NCBI RefSeq assembly: GCF_000142905.1
Contig: NW_013657632.1
Span: 160,946-224,945, forward strand
Source of the DNA: Thecamonas trahens ATCC 50062
Taxonomy: Eukaryota > Apusozoa > Apusomonadida > Apusomonadidae
Direction of reading: 5' to 3'
Length of the DNA stretch: 64,000 nucleotides
Shown: piece by piece, positions 1 through 9,313 of the stretch
Layout of the letters: each line of letters starts with the position of its first letter
How positions within the stretch are numbered: position 1 is the first letter of the stretch
Program-made: the position numbers and the translations under genes
The notes under the pieces: model-generated
What the model was told of the DNA's origin: nothing
Seen by the model: only the letters and a program-made list of their open reading frames with translations
Databases searched by the model: none

Positions 1-455
1 TGCTTGCTGTGAGCATCCCAGGCGTGGATGTGAGCGCCATACGTGCAGCACGGAGCATAGAAGGTAGAGAGTGGCGTAAGGGAGGGGGGTGTTGACGTTG
101 ATCGATGTGTGTGGGTGGGTGGGATGGGGGTGTTGACGGTGATCGATGTGTGTGCGTGTGGGGGGAGGGGGAGGAGGTCGGTGGTGCTCATGGGTGATCA
201 GTGATGTTGATAGTGCTGCCCCTCACCATGCCGTGCCATGATGCCTCACACCATGCTCCACCACCTCCTCTCATCAGGGGCTGACCATACCATCCTTCCC
301 CCACATGCGCCCATGAGCGATGGCATCGCACCTTGTCCGCTCTGCTCTGTCCATGGGCCTCTCTCTGTCTGCCTGCAGGCATCAGGGGAGGGCCAGCACT
401 TGTCTTCCCCCCCCCCATCCCCATCCCCATCCCCATCCTCACCCCGACTGGTGGA
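1..455. other. Low-complexity leader, no gene seen
   Basis: This stretch is G/T-rich and then C-rich, with runs such as the CCCCAT repeat around 408-440. The short open frames here lack consistent third-position G/C and match nothing I know. It probably holds the promoter and 5'UTR of the glutaredoxin-like gene that follows. Confidence 0.6.
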
Positions 456-977
456 ATGACTCGGCTGCGACAGGCGGTGGTCATGTCTGTGGGTTGGGCG
501 GTGGCTGTGGCTATGGTCTGCTTGCTGGCGGCCGGGGCGGTGGCAAGTGACCCACCTGCCGAGTCTCCGCCGACAATGACGCTGGCTCTACCGACGGCGG
601 CGACGATGGACGTCTATGGCGGGCCGGAGGCGTGGATCATGACACGGGCTGCCGAGTTCCCCGTTCTGATTGCTGGCTACTCGTTCTGTGGGTACACCCT
701 GCGGGCACTGCGCCTGGTGACCGCCACCGCCGCCGCCGATTGTCTCCCGGCCTTCCTTGCCCTGGATCCGGCAAGTGGAAGCGGGACGGCGCAGGTTCTG
801 GAGCAGGCCCTGGCGGCGGCGGATGCTGTGCAGGATGGGATCGAGCCCATGGTCCCGTTCGTCTTTATCGGTGGCAAGTACATCGGCGGCGCCCACGAGA
901 TCCTCGCCATGCACGCCCGTCGTGAGCTGGCGCCCGCGCTCGCAGCCGCCTGCACGCCTTCCCACGACGAGCTGTGA
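456..977 (+). CDS. Secreted glutaredoxin-like protein
   Basis: This 173-aa protein probably acts as a thiol-disulfide oxidoreductase in the secretory pathway. Residues 1-31 form a signal peptide (a basic start, then a hydrophobic core ending AVAS). The thioredoxin-fold part follows. Its active-site loop reads C78-G-Y-T, with one cysteine, as in monothiol glutaredoxins, whose classic site is CGFS. The glutathione-binding end is well kept: VPFVFIGGKYIGG includes the cis-proline and the GG turn. The reading frame is open upstream to 333, but the ATG at 456 is chosen because it starts the signal peptide directly. Redox activity is inferred from the fold; the substrate is unknown. Confidence 0.8.
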   Translation: MTRLRQAVVMSVGWAVAVAMVCLLAAGAVASDPPAESPPTMTLALPTAATMDVYGGPEAWIMTRAAEFPVLIAGYSFCGYTLRALRLVTATAAADCLPAFLALDPASGSGTAQVLEQALAAADAVQDGIEPMVPFVFIGGKYIGGAHEILAMHARRELAPALAAACTPSHDEL

Positions 978-1384
978 CTCATCGTCGCCGGCTCATTCTG
1001 CCAAGCAACAAATGGCAGCAGACGCCAAGCTTCTGCCCTGTGTCACGGACAGCATGGCGAGGGCGACGATCGATGGCGCGATTGATGGTCACGGATGCGG
1101 CGGAGGCGCGCTGTGGACAGGGACGTGGCCCGTTGCAGATGGCAGGATAGACGGACGCGGCGGGAGGGGAAGAACGACCTCCTCGGGGCCTGTGATGTCC
1201 GCGATGTTGCGCAGGGAGTGAGTGGCGGCGAAGGAGAAGGGTTGGGGGGAGGGAGGGGAGGGGGGAGAGGGGGGCCTGGGCTGGGCGGGCATACCAATGT
1301 TGGTGTTGTCAATAAAGGCTGGCTTTCCGTCGTCAGGAACGACTCGAAGAGGAGGGAGCTCGCCCTGGAGGCGGGGCTGTTCCA

Positions 1385-1423
<39 letters not shown>

Positions 1424-1580
1424 GAGGGCTGTTGGGGGAGTTGAGTGTGGTTGGCGCGATGGTGCGGTGGCCGAGTGGCGGGCGGCGGGCGAGGCAGCGG
1501 ACGGCGGCGGGCGAGTTCTCGGGCGAGGGCTACGAGTCTGTGTGTTTGCTGAAGGGAACAGCTGGCAACCAGCAGGCCAA
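978..1580. repeat. Intergenic region with (GT)18 microsatellite
   Basis: About 600 bases lie between two convergent genes. It contains an uninterrupted (GT)n tract at 1387-1422 and G-rich sequence at 1240-1285. No coding pattern is seen; it probably holds both 3'UTRs. Confidence 0.7.
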
Positions 1581-4500
1581 TCATTCAAAGGCAAAGGCGC
1601 CAGCAGAGCCGCCGCGCGGAGTAACCGGCGGCGGAACGTACGACGGCGCGGCGACTACCAGGCTTGGGCGCGAGGAGCTCTTCTTGAGCGGGACGGCGGG
1701 CCGCCGCGGCTCGGGCGCAGGAGCGGTGACTTCTGCTGGAGCTGGAGCGAGAGCTGGAGATGGGACAGCGAGGGGGAGAGGCTTGCGCGAGGCCGCGCCG
1801 CCCGGGGTCCCGGCTGAGATGGTAGTCGACTTGGACGGGAGGCGGCGGCGGGCCTTGCGGCCGCCGCGACGCTTGTCCATGTGGGCATGTGCGGCGTCCT
1901 CAAACTTGGCGGCGCGCTCGAGCTCTGCGTCGGCGTCGGCGTCAAACGAGGGCGAGAACGACGAGTCGTCACCGTCGTCAAAGGCCACCTCGGGAAACGC
2001 AAACGCGGCCTTGGGCGAGTCGACATCTGCCGCACGCGGCGTTGATGGGACCGTGGCGTCCATGGCGAGAAACGGTGCGTACTCGTCAGCATCGAGCGAG
2101 ACCGAGCCAAAGAGCTTGCGCTCGTAGCGAATGAGGGCCGCCATAAAGCCCGAGTTGGGACAGACCTTGGGCCGCTTCGCCTTGAGCAGGTCGTATGCGG
2201 CCTGCAGCGTCATTCCGCGGTGCTTCATGAGGTAGACAAGCGTCACCGTGGCCGAGCGCGAAATGCCCATGTAGCAGTGCACAAAGGTGGCGCGCCCGGC
2301 CGAGACAGCGGCGTGGATAAAGCCAGCGGCGTCGTCGAGGTAGCCGTCGATGACCACGTCGGGATCATCAAAGATGTCGATTGACTTGTACTCAAAGTGC
2401 ATGGGAAAGTGGTTCTTGCACTCGGAGGCCATGTTGAGAATGCACTCGACGTTGAGAAGCGTCAGCGATCGCAGATTGGATGCGTTTCGCTCAGAGCCGA
2501 GGTACAGGAGGCCGTCGATGACCTCAGACGGGTAGCACGAGTCGCGCCCGCCGCCGCCGCCGAGCACACCACCGGCGCCGGCGCCGGCGGCCGCTGCCAC
2601 CATCGACGACGTCAAGTTGGTTGAGCCCGCAAAGGCAGCCGCTGCCGTCGGCGCCACCATCCGCACCACGTATGGCGACAAGGCTGGCGACTCCTCGTCC
2701 GAGGACGTCTCCAGCCAGGTCGCCTGCTGCTTGGCGCACATGTCCGGGTGCAGCGACTCAAAGTTGGCAAAGCCGTCAGCAAGGAGGAACACGTTGCCGA
2801 CCTCACCCTCTTCGACCAGAAGTCGCACCAGCGAGTCTGCCGGCCGCTCGCCGTCGTCGCGGGTGTGCTCGTCGTAGATGACCACGGTGCGCATGGCGCG
2901 ATCGCGGAACGACGACTTGCCGGCCTCGGACGTGATGAGAACCTCAACTCGGTCGAGCGTGATGTTCTTGGACGTGAGAGCGCGCGGGAGCGAGATGTTG
3001 ACCGAGTCGACAATGTGGTTACGCTCGTGGATGAAGAACGACCGCATGTCAATGAGCAGCAGCCGGAACTCTTCGCCCTCGGCTTGCAGCTGTCGCATGA
3101 GTGAGACTAGCTCGGTTGGCGAGATGTGCTCGGCAGCGCGCAGCTCGCGCGGCTTGCCGTCGGCGGTACTCTCGCCACTGCACACTGCGCTTCCAGCCGC
3201 TTTTCCCTCGCCGCACCGCGCACACTCGGTCGGCCCTCCGCATGGCCCGCTCCCTGCCGCCGACGTCGCGTCAAGCGACGAGAGCGACGAAAACGACGCC
3301 CCGCCCCCCATCTCGCTCAGCATCCGCGGCTCCGACGACATCATCTTAGACGATGGCGACGCAATGCCAACAGCTCCGAGCATGAGCGCAGTCTTGGTCG
3401 AGAACGACCGCTGCCGCCGGAGCGCCGAGCTCTGAGTTGATGAAATGACAATCGAGCCCGAGCCCGAGCCCGAGCCGGCCGACGGCGAGAGCCGCTCGCT
3501 CTCCACCAGCGGCGAGACAAGGCCTGACGAGCGCATGGCCACGCTCTCGGCGTCCCACAACGCGTCGTTGTCGGGCGCAGCGGGAGCTGCTGGCGCTGGT
3601 GCTGGTGCTGTTGTTGTTGCCACTGCAGGCACACGCTGCTGTGTCTCGGCCGGCGCTGGCTCGCGGTCGGACGATGGCGACGGCGGCGATCGCGAAGGCG
3701 AGGCCGGATGTGACGACGACGACGCCGACGCCGTGATCGGCAGCGGTGACCGTGACCGTGACGAGCTCCCCAGCGGCGGCGAGCCTGACGACGAGCCACC
3801 AGACAGTGACAGCTCGGCCGTGGGTGGCGAGGGCTGCGACGACGAGCCGCTCGGCTCGTGCGATGATGCCCTATCCGACCGCTGGCGCGTCTTCTTCTTC
3901 TTCTTGTTCCGGCTCTTGCGCGAGGCATGGACCTGCGCCAATGCATCGCCGTCGAACCGGCCTTCCCGCGCAGCTGCCCTCGCCGCGATGGCAGCAGCAG
4001 CACCGTCGCCAATTGGCGGCGAGCCCTGCCGGCCTTGGACTGTCGACGAGAGCAGACCAAAGTCATGGAAGGTGGTCGATGGCATGCACTTGGGCCGGCC
4101 GCCGCCGCCACCGGCCGGTGGGCCGGCAGCGGCAGCACCACCAGGGACACCAGCAGTCTCGCGTCGATAGCCCGAAAAGAGTTGCGGCGACGACGACGAC
4201 TTGCGAGTGGGCGACGGGAGGACCGGCTGAGCTTGGCGAGTCGTGAGCGTTGGCAGGTTGAGGCCGCCAGCCTTGAGTCCTGCTCTCTTCCCGCCGGCCT
4301 GCCCACGAGCTCCCTTGCCGGCTCCGAGATGCTTGACCTGCAGGAGCGGAGGGCGCGGCGCGGGACCCGCACCGTTGCCACTCCGTGCCGCCACAGGCGT
4401 CGACACCATCGGAACCGGCGCAGACCGCGAGTTGGCTTTGAATGGCTGCGGTTCGGCCTCGTAGTTGGGCTCGACAGCAATGGTGGTAGGAATCTGCAGT

Positions 4501-4838
4501 TGTAGCTTGTTGCGCACACGATCGTTGAGCGAGCGTCCAGACTTGGACCGCGCCACCGGCAGTGGGGCAGACCGGGCCTTGGTCCGCTCGCTCCGCTTCT
4601 CGGCTGGCGCCGCCTCAACGCTGCTCACGCTGCCGCCAGAGTCTGGCGGCAGAGCCACATCATGTCGTGTGACGGTCTGCGACGTGGCGAGAACATCAAT
4701 GTTGCCTCTCGCTGCAAACATCGACCGAGTGCCACGGCGCGGTGTGTGCGGACGAGGACAAGAGTTGTCAACGACTAGAGATCCGGGTCGGTTAAAGAGT
4801 ATAGCCCTGTCTGCATCCGCCGCATCCGGTGACCGCAT
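1581..4838 (-). CDS. Rhodanese-domain dual-specificity protein phosphatase (MKP-like)
   Basis: This 1,085-aa protein dephosphorylates phospho-Tyr/Ser/Thr; MAP kinases are the usual substrates of this layout. A long Ser/Pro/Ala-rich, disordered N-terminal half (about 1-565) is followed by a rhodanese/CH2-like domain (about 570-700, starting HISPTELVSLM) and a DSP catalytic domain (about 766-910). The active-site loop is HCYMGISRS, with the nucleophilic Cys near residue 852, matching HCxxGxxRS. The rhodanese loop shows no obvious catalytic Cys, as is normal in MKPs, where it docks the kinase. A 175-aa disordered tail follows. The ATG at 4838 is used; an internal ATG at 4721 (MFAARGNID) is an alternative. 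Much longer than animal MKPs (roughly 350-650 aa) because of the disordered ends. Confidence 0.88.
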   Translation of the reverse strand: MRSPDAADADRAILFNRPGSLVVDNSCPRPHTPRRGTRSMFAARGNIDVLATSQTVTRHDVALPPDSGGSVSSVEAAPAEKRSERTKARSAPLPVARSKSGRSLNDRVRNKLQLQIPTTIAVEPNYEAEPQPFKANSRSAPVPMVSTPVAARSGNGAGPAPRPPLLQVKHLGAGKGARGQAGGKRAGLKAGGLNLPTLTTRQAQPVLPSPTRKSSSSPQLFSGYRRETAGVPGGAAAAGPPAGGGGGRPKCMPSTTFHDFGLLSSTVQGRQGSPPIGDGAAAAIAARAAAREGRFDGDALAQVHASRKSRNKKKKKTRQRSDRASSHEPSGSSSQPSPPTAELSLSGGSSSGSPPLGSSSRSRSPLPITASASSSSHPASPSRSPPSPSSDREPAPAETQQRVPAVATTTAPAPAPAAPAAPDNDALWDAESVAMRSSGLVSPLVESERLSPSAGSGSGSGSIVISSTQSSALRRQRSFSTKTALMLGAVGIASPSSKMMSSEPRMLSEMGGGASFSSLSSLDATSAAGSGPCGGPTECARCGEGKAAGSAVCSGESTADGKPRELRAAEHISPTELVSLMRQLQAEGEEFRLLLIDMRSFFIHERNHIVDSVNISLPRALTSKNITLDRVEVLITSEAGKSSFRDRAMRTVVIYDEHTRDDGERPADSLVRLLVEEGEVGNVFLLADGFANFESLHPDMCAKQQATWLETSSDEESPALSPYVVRMVAPTAAAAFAGSTNLTSSMVAAAAGAGAGGVLGGGGGRDSCYPSEVIDGLLYLGSERNASNLRSLTLLNVECILNMASECKNHFPMHFEYKSIDIFDDPDVVIDGYLDDAAGFIHAAVSAGRATFVHCYMGISRSATVTLVYLMKHRGMTLQAAYDLLKAKRPKVCPNSGFMAALIRYERKLFGSVSLDADEYAPFLAMDATVPSTPRAADVDSPKAAFAFPEVAFDDGDDSSFSPSFDADADAELERAAKFEDAAHAHMDKRRGGRKARRRLPSKSTTISAGTPGGAASRKPLPLAVPSPALAPAPAEVTAPAPEPRRPAVPLKKSSSRPSLVVAAPSYVPPPVTPRGGSAGAFAFE

Positions 4839-6497
4839 CGCACACGTCGGTACGTAGGTCGCGTGGTCGCAGAGTGCAGTGGTGTAAGTACTCTATGGAA
4901 TGCCTTCCCTCATCAAGTCGCTCAAAAACGCATCATTGTGGAACATTGGCACGTCATACACATGCATCAAGTGCGACTTGTGCCATAGCCACCATGGGCA
5001 CACTCACAGGCACACCCACAACCACACAAAGTCACACAACAACCAATATCTGCTTCCCCACCCCGCTGCTTCCCACCGTTCTGGTCCTTGCCCGTCCCGG
5101 CGATGGGGAACGCTACAGCCACGCGCAGTGTGGGTGCCGGGACCAACCAACCAACGCACCCCCTCCCTTCCCCCCTTCCCTTGCCCGATCCTACTATCCC
5201 CCAACCATGCTCATCCACTGCACGTGTGTCCGAGGTGGCAGCCAACACGGCTGTGACCAACAACGCATCAGCGACGTTGTTGCAGAGGAAGGTTGGAGAA
5301 GGGAGAGGGGAGGGGGTGGGTGTGTGGGGGTGCGGGCATTCACATCGACCCGGACCTCCACCACCTTGAACATGTGCTCGCGGAGGATGCGGGAGAGTGT
5401 GCGTGTGTGGGGGGGAGGGGGTTGGGGGTGGCGGAGGGCTGGGTGGAGAGGCAAGAGCAAGGGGGGGGGAGGTGGCGGTGGAACGCGGGGAGTGCGGCCA
5501 ATGTTCGGAACGGTGGCAAGAAGGCCGCGCGGCGGGAAAAAACTCCGCAGCTTAGACGGCGGACAGACACAAAAGGCGCTATCGACCAGATGAGCGCCAT
5601 ACAAACCGATGGGGGAGGGGGTGCCGCATACATATGGGCTGGGCAGGGCGGCCACGGGGGGCTTGGCTGGTGGTATGTCTGGGGTGGGTGGCTGACGGAA
5701 AAGGCCGTGGCGATCACATTCGCAATGGAAGAGAGAGCAAAAGGCGAAGGAGGGGGGGGGGGGGGGAGGGGCGGTAAAGCCGGCAAGCACAGCGCTATAC
5801 GACTGAGACACATGTAGAAGGCCAGAAGCAATGGTAACAGTGATGGATAGTGCGGCAGGGCACGGAATATATGGCTTGCGCTTCGCTCTGATGGCCATGC
5901 ACGAGGCAACGGCTGTGGAGCGTGTGGAAGTTGACGTACAAAGTGCATGCAACGGGAGGTGGAGGAACAGGGGCGTGCGTAAGGGGGAGAGCAACAACAA
6001 GCAGTGGTGTGTGGTGTGTGGAAGGTGCACAATGATCTACAATGGAGGGAAGGTAGATTCCAAGCTTAGATCGTACGCCACACCACCAGCCCTTCCGCGA
6101 AGTCTCACACGACGCGGGGAGGAGTTGCTTCGTCCGCCGCCCGTCGCCCCCTCCCTCCCATCGTCCACCAGCCGTCGTAGCCCCGCCCCTGCCCCTCCCC
6201 GCCACCCACAGCTGTCACGCCACCGCTGACCATCCATTCGATGGTTCGTGAGTGACACCCACCCACAGCAGCATGAGTCACCAACAACAATGATCCTTGC
6301 TCCACTCTGGGACGTCCTCCATCCATCCACATTCCATGGCTGTGTTATACATATGTCCTAGCCGTAGCCAGTTGTTGCTTCCATCGATGGCGGTGATGGA
6401 CTCCTTCCCCAAGTTGGGCCTGTGGGAACGAATTGCGCTCACACTCGACGCTGCGTCAACCGCAGTCACAGCAGCAGTAGCAGCAGCAGCAGCCGAG
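4839..6497. other. Long divergent intergenic region
   Basis: About 1.65 kb separate two divergently transcribed genes. It holds G-rich runs (5400-5480, 5745-5770) and short C-rich stretches. The open frames on both strands are low-complexity and overlap each other without any family match. CAG/GCA triplet repeats sit at 6467-6493, just before the next gene. I see no tRNA-like or other RNA gene. Confidence 0.55.
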
Positions 6498-6745
6498 ATG
6501 CATGGCAAGCGACAGCGGTCGCCGGGGGAACTCGCCCTGATGGAGGCGCTGCCAAGCGCGGGCGAGTGCTGCCGCCGCCGGGCGCTGCCAATGCGCCGGC
6601 CTTTGGTCGTCGTGGCTACCCGCCCGGGCCGGTGCCGAGTCTACCGCCGTTCGGGGCACCGCCGCCCATGGGCTGGCTCCCGCCGGGTGGGTATGCCCGG
6701 GGCGGGCGTGGCGGAGGCTGGGGCGGTGGAGGTTGGGCTGACGGA

Positions 6746-6801
<56 letters not shown>

Positions 6802-7120
6802 AGGACGCGGGCGCGGGCGCGGACGCGGAGGTGGTGGCGGACGCGGGCGGAGCGGCGAACGCAGAGGTGGAGGCGGCGGGCGGAGGGGTGGAGGCGGAGG
6901 GGGCCGGCGGAGCGGTGGGCGTGGCGGATCATGGGTATTTAAGGACAACTTTCTGGAGGATCCGTGGGCGGCGCTTGAGGGTTCCCCGATCGGCGGCGGA
7001 GCGACCAGCGGAGCGAGAGCTGCGGCAAGCACCCGGGGGTGCGACCGCTGGGTGTGCAAGGCCAACTTTGTGGACAATAACCCGTGGGTGGCGCTGGAGC
7101 GATCAGACGTGGCCTCGTGA
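6498..7120 (+). CDS. MPLKIP/TTDN1-like RG-rich protein with two C-terminal motifs (frame break)
   Basis: The likely product is about 207 aa. After a short basic start (MHGKRQRSP) come a Pro/Gly part, a long RG/GGR tract coded by 6745-6829, and two copies of a short motif: VFKDNFLEDPWAALE near 6931-6980 and VCKANFVDNNPWVALE near 7050-7100. Human MPLKIP (TTDN1), the PLK1-interacting protein mutated in non-photosensitive trichothiodystrophy, has the same order: RG-rich N-terminus, then a single FKPSxLEDPWxGLE-type motif near the end. The reading frame changes at the G5 run 6524-6528; one extra G would join the ATG at 6498 to the RG frame, which has no usable ATG before the repeat. The coding end overlaps the opposite-strand TBC gene by 18 nt. 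The assignment rests on the motif and composition. Confidence 0.6.
6745..6829 (+). repeat. GGGCGC hexanucleotide repeat coding RG repeats
   Basis: A near-perfect GGGCGC/GGACGC hexamer array within the MPLKIP-like gene encodes alternating Arg-Gly. The length may vary between strains, as the unit is in frame. Confidence 0.85.
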
Positions 7121-9040
7121 CGGCTGGGAGAACGGGAGCCAGCCGCGGAGGCGAGACGTGAGGGCGGCGGCAGCCGACGGAGTTGCAGACGATGGTGGAG
7201 CGGCATCAGAGCCGGGCTCGGGCTCGGGCTCGGGTTCGTTGCGGGGCGGGGCGAGCGAGATGCGCTTGGGTGAGTTTTGGGCGAGCTCGAACCAGTCGTT
7301 GGCGGTGCAGACGTTAGAGTGGATCTGTTCGTCGATAGGGATGGGCGCGTCCGGGTCGACGATGGCGGCGCCGTGGCTGGCGCTGGCGTACGCGCCGGCA
7401 TCGATGTAGTCGACCATCATGGTCGAGGCATGGACGAGGGTTGGCGACGACGACTCGGCGGCTGAGAGGCCTAGCTTGTCCTGCGAGCCCGCCCGCGACA
7501 GCGCGGCCATCCACTGCCACTTGACCTGCTGCGACGGTGCGGCAAAGAAGAAACGCTTTGGACCCTGGACGAGGACAAAGACGTGCATGCCAGCCAGAAG
7601 CGAGGCACCGTCGCGCGGATCCACGTCCTCGACCCGGAAACGGTTCGAGTCGAGGACGAGCGAGGAGACTTGGGTAAACCGCGGGTCGACGTCGTAGCGC
7701 AGGAGGCGGAGGCACGGCTGGGCCCGCGACCGCTTGAGGAGGAAAAACTGCAAGAGCCATTCATCGGCCGAGACGCGGTGGTAGAGTGTGCCTTCCATCA
7801 GTCGCTGGTGGTTGTACGAGTCGGGCGCGGCGTAGCGGCCCTTGCGGACGGCCAGGGCAAGCGGGAAGAGGGTTTCAACGCCCAGCTCGGGCGGATACGA
7901 CTGGAGCAGCGGAACAATGGCGTTAAACTCGAGGGCAAGGAGCTGCGAGCGCAGCATGAGGAGCATGGCTGCGCTAAAATGGTAGAGAAACCACTTTTTG
8001 GTGAACCGGAACGGGTCGGCAAGCAGCGAGTCCCACAGCCGTAGCACCTGGTCGAGCGGAAACTCCTGCGAGAGCAGAAGCGTGAGCCAACGAAACGAGT
8101 AGAACCGGTGATCGACGCCCTTGTCCTCGAGGGCGGCCCAGAGGGTCTCGTCGTTGACCTTGAGCATGTTGTTGAGGTGGATCATGTCGTTCATGACGCC
8201 CGAGTCGGCCGAGTCCATCTCGCGGTTGAACGAGTCGCGGATGGCCGAGAACAGCTCCGTGAGGCACCAAAAGGCATCGGCCTCGGGATCATCTCCCAGC
8301 AACGGGCGGAGACGGGAGAGCTCGTCCGCCTCATGCGGCGCTGGCTCGCTCAGGTGTGGCGCCGGCTGGGAAAAGGTGTAGAACAGGACAGCGATCAGCT
8401 CGGACATGCCCTGTATGTACCCGATGCCCGGGTTGAGCCGCGCATATGTATAGAGCATGCGCTGCAGCTTGCGGTCCTGCGGGCGCACCTCGGCATCCGG
8501 CGGTCCGGCCTGGTAGAATGGCGACTCGGGACACGTCCGCTCGACATCGTTGAACACCCGCCGCGCAATCTCGCGCGCTGCAAAGTCGGGGTCGTCCGGG
8601 TTGATGTTGCGCGGCGGCGGCCACTCGACCGGCTCGCCCACGTATCCGCTCGACGGCGCCCATCGCGGCTGCGGCGCAAGCTCAAACTCGCGCGCAAAGC
8701 CCCAGTAAGCCTCACGCTGCTCTGCAAGCACCTCGGCCCACGCCGCGGTTTCGGGAGGCAGATAGCCGATAAAGACCTTCCACGCCAGCGCCCGATACCC
8801 GTTCGACGGCGCCCCGTAGAAGATTGTCCGCTCGAGCGCCGCCATGTCGAGTTTAGCCGGAAAGTTGCCAAAGAGGAGCGTGTCGAGCTCGTTGCGCGCT
8901 GCAGCCCTTGCGGCAGCAGCCGGATCGGCATCGGCACTAGGCGGTGCGGCCTCGTCCGTCCTTGGTGTTGATGGTGAGTCGGAGGTGGTGATGGGAGTGG
9001 TGGGGGTGGTGGGGGAGACGGCGGGCGGCACATCGGCCAT
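7103..9040 (-). CDS. TBC1D13-like Rab GTPase-activating protein with PH-like domain
   Basis: This 645-aa protein stimulates GTP hydrolysis by a Rab GTPase. The TBC domain spans about residues 85-400. Both catalytic fingers are present: the arginine in FNDVERT (R168) and the glutamine in GYIQGMSE (Q210). The stretch FRWLTLLLSQEF followed by RLWDSLLADP matches the TBC1D13 branch best. A PH-like module follows (about 430-540, ending in the usual Trp of KWQWMAAL), which is not part of animal TBC1D13. The ATG at 9040 (MADVPP) is used; the frame stays open upstream only through low-complexity sequence. The stop at 7103 lies inside the last codons of the convergent MPLKIP-like gene. Confidence 0.88.
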   Translation of the reverse strand: MADVPPAVSPTTPTTPITTSDSPSTPRTDEAAPPSADADPAAAARAAARNELDTLLFGNFPAKLDMAALERTIFYGAPSNGYRALAWKVFIGYLPPETAAWAEVLAEQREAYWGFAREFELAPQPRWAPSSGYVGEPVEWPPPRNINPDDPDFAAREIARRVFNDVERTCPESPFYQAGPPDAEVRPQDRKLQRMLYTYARLNPGIGYIQGMSELIAVLFYTFSQPAPHLSEPAPHEADELSRLRPLLGDDPEADAFWCLTELFSAIRDSFNREMDSADSGVMNDMIHLNNMLKVNDETLWAALEDKGVDHRFYSFRWLTLLLSQEFPLDQVLRLWDSLLADPFRFTKKWFLYHFSAAMLLMLRSQLLALEFNAIVPLLQSYPPELGVETLFPLALAVRKGRYAAPDSYNHQRLMEGTLYHRVSADEWLLQFFLLKRSRAQPCLRLLRYDVDPRFTQVSSLVLDSNRFRVEDVDPRDGASLLAGMHVFVLVQGPKRFFFAAPSQQVKWQWMAALSRAGSQDKLGLSAAESSSPTLVHASTMMVDYIDAGAYASASHGAAIVDPDAPIPIDEQIHSNVCTANDWFELAQNSPKRISLAPPRNEPEPEPEPGSDAAPPSSATPSAAAALTSRLRGWLPFSQPSRGHV

Positions 9041-9313
9041 GGAGCAGAAGAGCGCACGAGTCTTCCGCTGTGTGTGTGTGTGGGGGGGGGGGGGGGGGGG
9101 AAGGGGGGGTGGGGAGGGGAAGGGAGGGGGGGGGGGGGAGAGGTAGTGGTGTGTGGGAGTGGTCAGTGTGCGAGAGTGTGAGGCGAGGTGGCGGAGTGGC
9201 GGTAGCGGGCCTGTAGACACGCACGTGTTCGTCGTGGGACAGGCAGAGGCCTACGCGGACAACAAAGGGAGGGAGAGGGAGCGGGGCTTGATTTTTGTTG
9301 TTTACCAGGAGGC
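9041..9313. repeat. G-homopolymer-rich spacer
   Basis: This spacer between two minus-strand genes has several long G runs (9080-9140) and a short GT tract. It should hold the 3'UTR of the ribosomal protein gene and the promoter of the TBC gene. No coding content is seen. Confidence 0.6.
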
